Assembly (NCBI RefSeq): GCF_023273895.1
Contig: NZ_CP096883.1
Span: forward strand, 868,001-932,000
Direction: 5' to 3'
From: Sphingobacterium sp. PCS056
GTDB taxonomy: Bacteria; Bacteroidota; Bacteroidia; Sphingobacteriales; Sphingobacteriaceae
DNA: 64,000 nt
A model generated the notes under the pieces. It ran no database searches. It was not told where the DNA came from and worked only from the letters and a program-made list of their open reading frames with translations. Of this stretch, positions 32,822-41,643 are shown in pieces (position 1 is the first letter of the stretch; each line of letters starts with the position of its first letter). Made by a program: the position numbers and the translations under genes.

Positions 32822-34457
32822 GTTTTTACAGATCCACCCATTAGATAATGTGCTGGTCGCACTGCAAGATCTGAAAAAGGGAGAGGTCATCTCATTTAAA
32901 GGTAGTGATATCACCCTTACCGCTGATATTCCGGCAAAACATAAATTCTTTATGGATGATATGCATGCCGGTGATGATATTTTGATGTATGGAGTATTGG
33001 TCGGTAAATCTCAATATGCGATCGCCAAAGGAAGTCGTATGGATACAGACAATACAAAACACGCAGTAGATACCTATTGTTTTCGTCCTTATGATTATCA
33101 GTGGACAGCTCCTCATATCGATTCTTTTAAAGGCAAAACATTTAATGGTTATGTACGATCAGATGGACGTGTGGGTACGGCAAATCATTGGTTATTCATT
33201 CCTCTCGTGTTTTGTGAGAATAGAAATCTCGATATTATTAAGGAAGCCTTATACAATGAACTGGGTTATAATGTTTCTGAAAAATATAAGTCATTTACAA
33301 AGGCACTAGTACATGCGCACAAAAATGGAAGGCCATTACAGCAGGTCAATATGGATGAATTCGTCCATTTTTCTCCAACCTCTGAACGTGTTTTTAAGAA
33401 TATTGATGGTATTAAATTTTTAAATCACCAAGGAGGCTGCGGTGGCACTCGTCAAGATGCGGCAATATTAAGTAAGCTATTGGGCGCTTATGCAGATCAT
33501 CCGAATGTATGCGGTATCACCATTCTGAGTTTAGGATGTCAAAATCTTCAAATAAATGATTTTTTAACCGATCTAAAGGATCGAAATCCAGACTTCGATA
33601 AACCTATTTTTATTTTCGAACAGCAGCAGTCCAAGAGTGAAGAAATCCTGATCAAAGAAGCTATCACCGCTACATTTGAAGGTCTAGTCCAAGCCAATGA
33701 GATAGAAAGGCAGCCCGCTCCATTAAGCAAATTGGTGTTGGGAGTCAAATGCGGCGGAAGCGATGGATTCAGTGGAATTTCAGCCAATCCTGCTGTGGGA
33801 TACACTTCAGATTTATTAGTGGCTTTGGGTGGAACTGTTCTTTTAGCGGAATTTCCAGAGCTGTGCGGGGCCGAACAAAGTTTGATTGATCGTACTATAG
33901 ACGAGCATGCCGCTAAAAAATTCATCTCCCTGATGCAAGCTTATAGCGCTTCTGCAGAACAGGCTGGATCGGGTTTTCATATGAATCCATCACCGGGTAA
34001 TATTAAAGATGGCCTGATCACCGATGCCATAAAAAGTAATGGAGCGGCAAAGAAAGGAGGCAACTCTCCTATTGTAGATGTGCTGGACTATACCGAATCT
34101 TATTCAAAATCTGGGCTTAATTTGGTCTGTACACCGGGCAATGATGTGGAAGCCACAACGGGAAAAACAGCATCAGGCGCAACATTGATCTTATTTACCA
34201 CAGGTCTTGGTACTCCGACAGGCAATCCCATCTGCCCCGTCATCAAAGTCGCAACCAGCACAAAACTTGCAACGCAAATGGCAGATATCATCGATATCAA
34301 TACAGGACCGATTATCGATGGTGAAAAGACCATTGAAGAAATGGGTGAAGATATACTGCATTATTGTATCCAAGCGGCGAGCGGTGCGATTATACCCAAA
34401 GCCGTCTTACTCAATCAAGATGATTTTATTCCTTGGAAACGAGGAGTGAGTTTATAA
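32811..34457 (+). CDS. uxaA: Altronate dehydratase
   Basis: UxaA dehydrates D-altronate to 2-keto-3-deoxy-D-gluconate. The 548-residue single-chain form carries an N-terminal SAF-type domain (about 1-95, with DNVLVALQDLKKGEVISF) and a large C-terminal domain (from about 105) containing GYVRSDGRVGTANHWLF, NHQGGCGGTRQDA, GVKCGGSDGFSGISANPAVG and SPGNIKDGLIT. The conserved cysteines in these segments probably bind iron, as in related dehydratases. It is translationally coupled to uxaB through an 11-base overlap and followed by uxaC after 21 bases. Confidence 0.95.
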   Translation: MKTKFLQIHPLDNVLVALQDLKKGEVISFKGSDITLTADIPAKHKFFMDDMHAGDDILMYGVLVGKSQYAIAKGSRMDTDNTKHAVDTYCFRPYDYQWTAPHIDSFKGKTFNGYVRSDGRVGTANHWLFIPLVFCENRNLDIIKEALYNELGYNVSEKYKSFTKALVHAHKNGRPLQQVNMDEFVHFSPTSERVFKNIDGIKFLNHQGGCGGTRQDAAILSKLLGAYADHPNVCGITILSLGCQNLQINDFLTDLKDRNPDFDKPIFIFEQQQSKSEEILIKEAITATFEGLVQANEIERQPAPLSKLVLGVKCGGSDGFSGISANPAVGYTSDLLVALGGTVLLAEFPELCGAEQSLIDRTIDEHAAKKFISLMQAYSASAEQAGSGFHMNPSPGNIKDGLITDAIKSNGAAKKGGNSPIVDVLDYTESYSKSGLNLVCTPGNDVEATTGKTASGATLILFTTGLGTPTGNPICPVIKVATSTKLATQMADIIDINTGPIIDGEKTIEEMGEDILHYCIQAASGAIIPKAVLLNQDDFIPWKRGVSL

Positions 34458-34478
34458 ATCCATATAATTCCATTTGAT

Positions 34479-35879
34479 ATGAAATCTTTTTTAGACGAAA
34501 ACTTCTTATTAACGACAAAAACAGCGCAAGATCTATATCACGGTTTTGCGAAACATCAACCCATTATTGATTATCATAATCACCTTATACCGCAGCAGAT
34601 CGTCGAAAATAGATCTTTTGATAATATCTCTCAGCTCTGGTTATATGGCGATCATTATAAATGGAGAGCTATGCGTACCAATGGTGTAGATGAAAGGTAT
34701 ATAACTGGAGATGCTACGGATGAGGAAAAATTTATCAAATGGGCAGAGACAGTTCCGTATACTTTGAGAAATCCACTTTATCATTGGACACATCTCGAAT
34801 TGAAACGATATTTTGGTATTGAAGAAATACTTTCTGGTAAAAATGCAAAAGCTATTTACGACCGTATCTCCGAACAACTGCAATCACCAGAATTTAATGT
34901 CCGTGGTCTGCTCAAAAAAATGAACGTGGAAGTGATATGCACAACAGATGATCCGATCGATAGCTTAAATGATCATCAACAATTTGCTTCTGAAAAAGAA
35001 ACATTTAAGATGCTACCCGCATTTAGACCTGATAAGGCTATGAATTGCGACCGTGTGGATGAGCTTAATTCATACATAGATCAATTGGAAAAGTGTACAG
35101 ATATGGATATCAGTTCATTCCAAGATTACTGTAAGGCCATTCGGTCACGTCATGATTTTTTCGCCTCCAATGGCTGTTGCCTATCAGATCATGGCATCAA
35201 CCAGGTCTATGCCGAAGATTATACCGAACAGGAGATCATCCAAATATTTGCCAAAATCAGAAATAAACAGGATCTCAGTCTGCAAGAAAATTTAAAATTC
35301 AAATCTGCCATGCTCATCTACTTTGCAGAACTGGATCATGAAAAGAACTGGGTACAACAGTATCACCTTGGCGCATTACGCAACAACAATAGTCGTATGC
35401 TCACTATACTGGGTCCAGATACGGGATGGGACTCTATCGGCGATTTCAGTCAAGCGACGGCTCTTTCAAAGTTTATGAATAAGTTGGATCGTACTGACCA
35501 GCTTGCCAAAACGATTGTTTATAACCTCAACCCTGCAGATAATGAATTGATCGCCTCGATGATCGGAAATTTTAATGACGGTTCGATTGCAGGAAAAATA
35601 CAATTTGGTTCTGCCTGGTGGTTTTTAGATCAAAAGGATGGTATGACCAAACAATTGAACGCTTTGTCCAACATGGGACTTCTTAGCAGGATGGTCGGTA
35701 TGCTGACAGACTCAAGAAGCTTTCTTTCATTCCCAAGGCATGAATATTTTAGACGTATACTTTGTAATCTATTTGGAGACGATGTTGAAAATGGGGAATT
35801 GCCAGATGATCAGGAATGGATCGGCAAGATCATTGAGGATATTTGCTACAACAATGCCAAAGCATACTTTAGGTTTTAA
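34479..35879 (+). CDS. uxaC: Uronate (glucuronate/galacturonate) isomerase
   Basis: UxaC isomerises D-galacturonate to D-tagaturonate (and glucuronate to fructuronate), the entry step of the pathway encoded by this operon. The 466 residues form an amidohydrolase-like barrel. The metal-binding HxH of strand 1 is at residues 33-35 (IDYHNHLIP), with other family segments GDHYKWRAMRTNG, CTTDDPIDSL, and a C-terminal LTDSRSFLSFPRHEYFRRILC. It ends the GH28-to-uxaC run. A long hairpin with a wide loop follows. Confidence 0.96.
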   Translation: MKSFLDENFLLTTKTAQDLYHGFAKHQPIIDYHNHLIPQQIVENRSFDNISQLWLYGDHYKWRAMRTNGVDERYITGDATDEEKFIKWAETVPYTLRNPLYHWTHLELKRYFGIEEILSGKNAKAIYDRISEQLQSPEFNVRGLLKKMNVEVICTTDDPIDSLNDHQQFASEKETFKMLPAFRPDKAMNCDRVDELNSYIDQLEKCTDMDISSFQDYCKAIRSRHDFFASNGCCLSDHGINQVYAEDYTEQEIIQIFAKIRNKQDLSLQENLKFKSAMLIYFAELDHEKNWVQQYHLGALRNNNSRMLTILGPDTGWDSIGDFSQATALSKFMNKLDRTDQLAKTIVYNLNPADNELIASMIGNFNDGSIAGKIQFGSAWWFLDQKDGMTKQLNALSNMGLLSRMVGMLTDSRSFLSFPRHEYFRRILCNLFGDDVENGELPDDQEWIGKIIEDICYNNAKAYFRF

Positions 35880-35890
35880 ATATTGCGGAC

Positions 35891-35956
35891 AAAAAGAGCT
35901 GCTCCATATTCAGATGATCTCTGAAAACGTTTGCGTAAATATAAGCAGTTCTTTTT
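35891..35956 (+). terminator. Long stem-loop after uxaC with an operator-like site in its loop
   Basis: Arms AAAAAGAGCTGCT (35891-35903) and AGCAGTTCTTTTT (35944-35956) pair fully in RNA if one G-U is allowed. The 40-base loop has an inner TTCAG/CTGAA stem and the operator-like arm at 35926-35937. It may terminate the uxaC transcript. The right arm overlaps the -33 region of the next promoter. Confidence 0.45.
35908..35937. promoter_or_regulatory. Weak LacI-type operator before the MFS gene
   Basis: The right arm AACGTTTGCGTA (35926-35937) matches operator 1 at 11 of 12 positions, and the spacer TCTGAA resembles CCCGAA, but the left arm is poor. It is accepted as a half site because of its position: 40 bases before the candidate -7 element of the next transcription unit. 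Confidence 0.45.
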
Positions 35957-35985
35957 GTTCAGTTTTATTATAAGCCTTAACTTTA
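35955..35985 (+). promoter_or_regulatory. Candidate promoter of the MFS-gapN unit
   Basis: TTG at 35955-35957, a 20-base spacer and TAACTTTA at 35978-35985 (one mismatch from TAnnTTTG). It is about 135 bases before the start codon; the intervening leader shows no other feature I can support. Confidence 0.45.
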
Positions 35986-36120
35986 GAGTATAGAATCATT
36001 TATCAACCTAAGTTACCAGGATGGACTTGTCCGTAGCTATTGATATACTCTTATTGAAAGGAATACGAACAAACTAACATTTCTTTATATCAACCATGTA
36101 AAGAAAAAGTACCTAAAAAT

Positions 36121-37557
36121 ATGAACAATAATAAACCAACAAAGTATCGCTGGAGCGTTTGTGCCCTCCTATTTTTTGCCACTACTATCAATTATTTAGA
36201 TCGTCAGGTGCTCTCGCTAACTTGGAAAGACTTCATCAGTCCAGAGTTTCATTGGACTAATAATGATTACGGAACAATAACAGCACTATTCTCCATTTTT
36301 TATGCGGTGAGTATGCTTTTTGCTGGTCGTTTTGTCGATTGGATGGACACAAAAAAAGGATTTCTTTGGGCAATAGGTATCTGGTCTATCGGTGCTATCC
36401 TACATGCTTTTTGTGGTATCGCAACGGCGGGGCAACTGACAGGCAATTGGTTTTTAAATTTTGAAGAGTCCAAAGAAGTAATAGGTACGATCAATGATGT
36501 GGGCTTGGTGATCAGCACGAGTGTCACCTTATTTATTTTTGCTCGTTTTGTATTGGCCATTGGCGAAGCTGGTAATTTTCCCGCAGCGATCAAGGCAACA
36601 GCAGAATATTTTCCAAAAAAAGACCGTGCATTGGCAACCAGTATTTTCAATGCAGGTGCTACCATTGGAGCATTAGTAGCCCCCATTACTATTCCTACAA
36701 TAGCGAAGTACTACGGTTGGGAAATGTCCTTTATTATTATTGGTGCCTTGGGATTTGTCTGGATGGGATTTTGGATATTTATGTATAAGAAACCTGAAGA
36801 ACACCCTCAGGTCAATGAAAGTGAATTAACTTATATCCTACAAGATTCGGCACATCATACAGAAGAACAAAAGCTAAATGAAAAGACAAAAGTCTCTTTT
36901 ATAGATTGTTTTAAGCATAAACAAACATGGGCTTTTGCTTTTGGAAAATTTATGACTGATGGTGTTTGGTGGTTTTTCCTATTTTGGATGCCGGCTTATC
37001 TGAGTGCTGTATATGACATTAAATCGTCCGATACCGAAGGACAGTTGGCCATTTTTGTTCTATACATGATTACCCTATTCTCCATCTACGGTGGATACCT
37101 ACCTACTCTTTTTGTCGAAAAGAAAGGTATGAATCCGTATGAAGGCAGAATGCGCGCGATGTTGATCTTTGCTTTTATTCCCTTGATTGTTTTATTTGCA
37201 CAACCTCTAGGATATGTGTCTTACTGGGTTCCTGTAGTTTTTATCGGTATTGCGGGTGCAGCTCATCAATCTTGGTCTGCCAATATCTTCTCAACTGTTG
37301 GTGACATGTTTCCAAAGAAAGCAATTGCTACAGTAACAGGTATCGGTGGTTTAGCCGGAGGACTTGGTGCATTTATTATCAACAAAATATCTGGTGTTCT
37401 ATTTGATTATGCCAAAGAAACTCAAATGAAATTTATGGGATTCCATGGCGAGGCAGCAGGCTATTTCATCATTTTTTCATTTTGTGCTGTTGCATATTTA
37501 ATTGCATGGATAGTCATGAAAGCTTTGGTTCCTAAAATGAAAATCGTAGATTTATAA
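36121..37557 (+). CDS. Major facilitator superfamily hexuronate transporter (ExuT-like)
   Basis: A 478-residue inner-membrane carrier with about 12 hydrophobic segments, starting YRWSVCALLFFATTINYLDRQV and containing the MFS loop RFVDWMDTKKG after the second span and RFVLAIGEAGNFPAAIKA, typical of the anion:cation symporter group that includes ExuT. It probably takes up galacturonate released in the periplasm. It lies 241 bases after uxaC behind its own weak operator and promoter and is followed by the GapN-like gene after 46 bases. The exact substrate (galacturonate or glucuronate) is inferred from the locus. Confidence 0.9.
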   Translation: MNNNKPTKYRWSVCALLFFATTINYLDRQVLSLTWKDFISPEFHWTNNDYGTITALFSIFYAVSMLFAGRFVDWMDTKKGFLWAIGIWSIGAILHAFCGIATAGQLTGNWFLNFEESKEVIGTINDVGLVISTSVTLFIFARFVLAIGEAGNFPAAIKATAEYFPKKDRALATSIFNAGATIGALVAPITIPTIAKYYGWEMSFIIIGALGFVWMGFWIFMYKKPEEHPQVNESELTYILQDSAHHTEEQKLNEKTKVSFIDCFKHKQTWAFAFGKFMTDGVWWFFLFWMPAYLSAVYDIKSSDTEGQLAIFVLYMITLFSIYGGYLPTLFVEKKGMNPYEGRMRAMLIFAFIPLIVLFAQPLGYVSYWVPVVFIGIAGAAHQSWSANIFSTVGDMFPKKAIATVTGIGGLAGGLGAFIINKISGVLFDYAKETQMKFMGFHGEAAGYFIIFSFCAVAYLIAWIVMKALVPKMKIVDL

Positions 37558-37603
37558 TTATAATATATTCAACAACCTAATCCATAATTAAACTAAACTC
37601 TAA

Positions 37604-39223
37604 ATGAACTTAGAATTAGAAAGTATTTTCTACGAGGAGAGTAACATCCCTCCTGAATTTACGCTCGAACAACAAGTCGATCAACGCGAGTTCCTTTCTG
37701 ATGGGAAAATGATTCCTTGGGAAGGACAAATCAATGAAGTTTTTTCACCTATATGTGTCAAGACCAAGGACGGTCTTCAACGAAAGCGTATCGGTAGTTT
37801 TCCAGTATGTACTGAAAAAGAATCTATGGCAGCGCTAGATGCTGCTGTCCAAGCTTTTGATAATGGTCGCGGTGAATGGCCAACAATGAGTGTGGCTGAT
37901 CGCATCATCTGTGTCGAAAATTTCACCAAAAAAATGATCGAGAAAAAAGACATTGTTGTCAAATTGATCATGTGGGAAATCGGAAAATCATATACAGATT
38001 CCATCAAAGAATTTGATCGTACCGTAGAATACATCTATGCCACGATCGATGCTTTAAAAGATATTGACAGACAGTCTTCAAGATTTGAAATCGAACAAGG
38101 TATTATTGCTCAGATCAGACGCTCACCGCTCGGTGTAGTACTTTGTATGGGCCCCTTTAACTATCCTTTGAACGAGACCTTTACTACGCTTATACCGGCA
38201 TTGATAATGGGCAACACCTTATTATTTAAACCACCTAAGCATGGTACATTATTGCACTACCCTTTGTTAGAGGCATTCAGAACTAGTTTTCCAAAAGGTG
38301 TAGTCAATACCATCTACGGTAGAGGAAACAATATTGTACCGAGCTTGATGCAGTCTGGAAAAATTAACGTATTAACATTAATTGGTTCTAGTAAAGTCGC
38401 AGATGAATTAAAAAAACTGCACCCTAAAGTAAATCGCCTACGTGCCATTTTAGGATTGGATGCCAAAAATGCAGCGATTATCACAAAAGATGCTGATCTT
38501 AACTTAGCTGTATCGGAAACGGTATTGGGGTCACTTTCTTTCAATGGTCAACGCTGTACAGCCATAAAAATAGTGTACGTACACCGTAGTATTGCACAAG
38601 AATTCTTAAAACGCTTAACAGCAGAAGTGGAGAAATTGAAGTTTGGTATGCCTTGGGAAAAAGGGGTGTCGCTAACACCATTACCTGAATTAAACAAACC
38701 GGCATACTTAACCGAATGTATCCAAGATGCCATTGCCAATGGAGCGAAGGTCATCAATCCAAATGGTGGACAAGTAGAAGAATCATTTGTGTATCCGGCG
38801 ATCATGTATCCGGTAAATGCCAATATGAAGCTTTATAGAGAAGAGCAGTTTGGTCCAGTGATTCCTGTTGTACCTTTTGATGACTTAGAAGAACCGATTG
38901 AATATTTAATTGAATCTTCGCATGGTCAGCAAGTTAGTATTTTCAGTAATAATGCTGCTGTGATCTCTTCTTTAATTGATCCATTGGTCAATCAGGTAAG
39001 CCGTGTAAATATTAATTGTCAATGCCAGAGAGGTCCTGATAATTTTCCATTTACTGGTCGTAAAGACAGTGCCGAAGGTACGTTATCGGTCGTGGATGCA
39101 TTGCGTGCATTCTCTATCCGTTCTCTCGTTGCGGCCAAATTTACAGATGACAATAAAAAGATGCTTAATGATATTGTGAGCTCCAACAGTTCCAATTTCT
39201 TAAGTACCAAATACATTTTCTAA
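37604..39223 (+). CDS. GapN-like aldehyde dehydrogenase (probable NADP-dependent glyceraldehyde-3-phosphate dehydrogenase)
   Basis: A 539-residue aldehyde dehydrogenase superfamily member. The nucleotide-binding segment MGPFNYPLNE is near 182-191, the catalytic cysteine is Cys318 in SFNGQRCTAIK, and a late QRGPDNFPFTGRKDS matches the phosphate-binding GapN signature. The usual ELGGK motif with the general-base Glu reads GLDAK at 284-288, so Gly284 occupies that position. I recall similar GLEAK forms in other bacterial GapN-like proteins. In the locus it could oxidise glyceraldehyde 3-phosphate made from 2-keto-3-deoxy-6-phosphogluconate to 3-phosphoglycerate with NADPH gain. An alternative is oxidation of another pathway aldehyde. 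A perfect terminator follows. Confidence 0.8.
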   Translation: MNLELESIFYEESNIPPEFTLEQQVDQREFLSDGKMIPWEGQINEVFSPICVKTKDGLQRKRIGSFPVCTEKESMAALDAAVQAFDNGRGEWPTMSVADRIICVENFTKKMIEKKDIVVKLIMWEIGKSYTDSIKEFDRTVEYIYATIDALKDIDRQSSRFEIEQGIIAQIRRSPLGVVLCMGPFNYPLNETFTTLIPALIMGNTLLFKPPKHGTLLHYPLLEAFRTSFPKGVVNTIYGRGNNIVPSLMQSGKINVLTLIGSSKVADELKKLHPKVNRLRAILGLDAKNAAIITKDADLNLAVSETVLGSLSFNGQRCTAIKIVYVHRSIAQEFLKRLTAEVEKLKFGMPWEKGVSLTPLPELNKPAYLTECIQDAIANGAKVINPNGGQVEESFVYPAIMYPVNANMKLYREEQFGPVIPVVPFDDLEEPIEYLIESSHGQQVSIFSNNAAVISSLIDPLVNQVSRVNINCQCQRGPDNFPFTGRKDSAEGTLSVVDALRAFSIRSLVAAKFTDDNKKMLNDIVSSNSSNFLSTKYIF

Positions 39224-39226
39224 AAT

Positions 39227-39250
39227 AAAAAGGGGCTTTGCCCCTTTTTA
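39227..39250. terminator. Bidirectional terminator between gapN-like and CE12 genes
   Basis: A perfect 10-base stem (AAAAAGGGGC / GCCCCTTTTT) with a 3-base loop. A and T runs on both sides let it end both converging transcripts. Confidence 0.9.
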
Positions 39251-39991
39251 TTTTATCTTTTGCGCTAATGTTATCGACTGCTCTTTGATCCCTTGTACGA
39301 CCAATTGGGCAATTACAAGCGCTCCGCGCTCATTCAGGTGTGTATCATCAATCTTTCCGTTAGGATAATTGGGATGAGGAGGAGGTACATGTAAAAACAA
39401 GTTTTTAGAAGACTCTTCTCCATACTCCATCAATAATGTACGCGTTTTTTTTTCCATATCAATCATAGGAACTCCTAATGTACGCGCAACACTCCTTACC
39501 CGATCTGGATATTGCCCATGCGTATCGACCAACTGACCATCCTCAAATTTCCTTCTTACTATAGAAGTCAATAAAATGGGATACGCTTCCTTTGCTCGTA
39601 CTTCGGCCACATATTGCATCAGATTCTGTTCATATTCCTGCAAACTTGTACCCACTGTGGGCCGGTCCACTTTTTCATCATTATGACCAAATTGGATCAA
39701 AACATAATCTCCTGCTCGCAAATCATTCAGCACCTCCGACCAGCTAATATGTCCTACTGAATCATTGGGCTTACGGAATGATTTTGTGCTCCTACCGTTA
39801 ATGGCTAAATTAATGACTTCTACATCTGCGTTAAAAAACTGCTTAAAAGGTGTTCCCCATCCTGTTTCAGGAAAGACATTTGCTTTTTTATCCGCGGCGG
39901 TTGAATCACCTATGATATACACCCTCGTTTTATCAAGAGAAAACGAAGATGCGAGCGCTGTTAAAATCAATAACAAAAATATCTTGTTCAT
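39248..39991 (-). CDS. Rhamnogalacturonan acetylesterase-like SGNH hydrolase, family CE12
   Basis: CE12 enzymes remove acetyl groups from rhamnogalacturonan I or other pectin regions. The 247-residue protein has a signal peptide (MNKIFLLLILTALASSFS) and the SGNH/GDSL blocks: YIIGDSTAA (nucleophile Ser), NLAINGRSTKSF, IQFGHNDEK and the late IDDTHLNERGA with catalytic Asp and His. It follows the FN3/beta-helix lipoprotein gene by about 74 bases and so is the last gene of the susC-susD operon. The start at 39991 is set by the signal peptide. Confidence 0.92.
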   Translation of the reverse strand: MNKIFLLLILTALASSFSLDKTRVYIIGDSTAADKKANVFPETGWGTPFKQFFNADVEVINLAINGRSTKSFRKPNDSVGHISWSEVLNDLRAGDYVLIQFGHNDEKVDRPTVGTSLQEYEQNLMQYVAEVRAKEAYPILLTSIVRRKFEDGQLVDTHGQYPDRVRSVARTLGVPMIDMEKKTRTLLMEYGEESSKNLFLHVPPPHPNYPNGKIDDTHLNERGALVIAQLVVQGIKEQSITLAQKIK

Positions 39992-40065
39992 ATCATATTT
40001 TATGATGGTGACTAAAAATAGCCTGCCCATTTATACTAGACAGGCTATAAACTAAACAACCAAAA

Positions 40066-41619
40066 CTATTTAATCCATCTCATATCACCAATACCATTCT
40101 CTTTTAGCGTGCTATTCGAAATTGTAAAGTCTCCCTTTGAAACATCTTTAAATCCTGGGTTCAGGGTTGTTCCCGATGGGTCAATCTTTATACTGGCAGA
40201 TGATGTTGCTGTAAAATTTACGGCATTAAAATAATTATTGTTCGCTACTGTTTTTAATGTCGTGGCTGCTTGATTCGCCAGCAAGCCGTCCGTATTTGCA
40301 ACGATATTCTTCGTAAATGAAATTTCATTTTTTGTTGCTCGCACATAGAATAACCTTTTCGTATTCAAATTAACCACATTATAAAATGTATTGTTTGAAA
40401 CTTTCAGGATAACATTTTCACTTGGAAAATTGGTAGAGCCATCTGCATCCATACGAAACAAATCTCTTGCAGCAACACAGTTGTAAACGGTATTGTTAAC
40501 GAATGTCAAACCTTTGACCAAACCTTTTCTGATATCAATAAAATCACCGCCAGTCCCTTCGATATTGTGGAAAATGCCCTGTTCAAATTGCACCGCATTA
40601 ATCAGTGATTTGTCAGCAACATTCAGTAAGCTATTTTTATAATTTCGGATCACAACATCTTGTACATGAAGATCTCCATATGTTCCATTGTCAAACTGTT
40701 TGTAAATAAATGTAGAAGCCACTTCTTTTTTACCGTCCAGAATCAGATCTTTTATGGAAAGTGCTGCCCCATCGCTCACTATAAATCCGGCATTAATCAA
40801 AACGGGCTTATTGACCGATTCAATTCCTTTGATACTGATTACTTTACTAATGAGCAGGTCTGTACTCAACAGATATTCTCCAGATTTTAAGGCAAATGTT
40901 TCACCACCAACGGCATTTTTAATTGCTGATTCCAATTCAGCGGCGGTCGTAATTAAAATCGCACCCCCCAAATCAATTGCCGTTGTAAAGCTTAATGTCC
41001 CACGTACTTTTGATTCATTCATCAAAGTGGCAACATAATTGGTTTCACCAATTAGGCCACTTACTGTTGCCTGTCCTTTAGCGATTTCGTCAGCTGTCAC
41101 TTGATGAATTATATTTCCTGGTGAAAGTACTATCGTTGTAGCCTTCTCTCCTGCAGTCCATTCCAAAAAGGCTGCATTTGCTTCAATTTTGGATACATCG
41201 ACAGCCTTAAAGATTTGTTCAGTGCTCGTTTTAAACGTAGCCGAACTCCACTTTGAATCCTTGATATCTACTCCTACTGCCTTCACACGTACAGCATAAT
41301 CGGTATCCCCAGAAAGTCCTGTAATGGTATAGGGTACCTGATCAAAAAGGATATCAGAAACCACACGTTCTGGCTCTCCAGAAAAACTTTCATCTTTGGA
41401 AGCATACACTTCTACGGTATAGGAGGTTGCTTTTGATACCGCTTTCCAAGTCAGTCTCACTCCTGTCTGGTTGACAACACGTGTTTCTAATGATGTTGGG
41501 GAAAATACACGGTCTACATCTAAGGTGGTTATTTCGGCAAACCGGTCATCCTTGCAGCCACTCGTTCCCAATGAAATAATAAGGATAAAAGGATATATGA
41601 AGTTGTTAAACTTGATCAT
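40066..41619 (-). CDS. Surface lipoprotein with fibronectin type III and beta-helix regions (DUF5123/DUF4957-like)
   Basis: A 517-residue predicted lipoprotein: signal peptide with lipobox LGTSGC (Cys near residue 22), two fibronectin-type-III-like domains over about 40-215 (LTWKAVSKATSYTVEVYAS; GLSGDTDYAVRVKAVG; a second ending IGETNYVATL), and a C-terminal right-handed beta helix from about 220 (ILITTAAELESAIKNAVGGETFALKSGEY, then NNTFYNV and NNYFNAV repeats). I believe this corresponds to the DUF4957/DUF5123 pair common in Bacteroidota pectin loci. It is in the usual SusE/F place, 24 bases after susD, so it probably sits on the cell surface and binds or possibly cleaves pectin. I see no assured catalytic residues. 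Confidence 0.75.
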   Translation of the reverse strand: MIKFNNFIYPFILIISLGTSGCKDDRFAEITTLDVDRVFSPTSLETRVVNQTGVRLTWKAVSKATSYTVEVYASKDESFSGEPERVVSDILFDQVPYTITGLSGDTDYAVRVKAVGVDIKDSKWSSATFKTSTEQIFKAVDVSKIEANAAFLEWTAGEKATTIVLSPGNIIHQVTADEIAKGQATVSGLIGETNYVATLMNESKVRGTLSFTTAIDLGGAILITTAAELESAIKNAVGGETFALKSGEYLLSTDLLISKVISIKGIESVNKPVLINAGFIVSDGAALSIKDLILDGKKEVASTFIYKQFDNGTYGDLHVQDVVIRNYKNSLLNVADKSLINAVQFEQGIFHNIEGTGGDFIDIRKGLVKGLTFVNNTVYNCVAARDLFRMDADGSTNFPSENVILKVSNNTFYNVVNLNTKRLFYVRATKNEISFTKNIVANTDGLLANQAATTLKTVANNNYFNAVNFTATSSASIKIDPSGTTLNPGFKDVSKGDFTISNSTLKENGIGDMRWIK

Positions 41620-41643
41620 AATTTATTGTTTTCATTTAAATAA

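Noticed and set aside
33548-33925. 125-codon open frame on the minus strand
   Set aside because: Fully within the altronate dehydratase gene, no promoter or start context.
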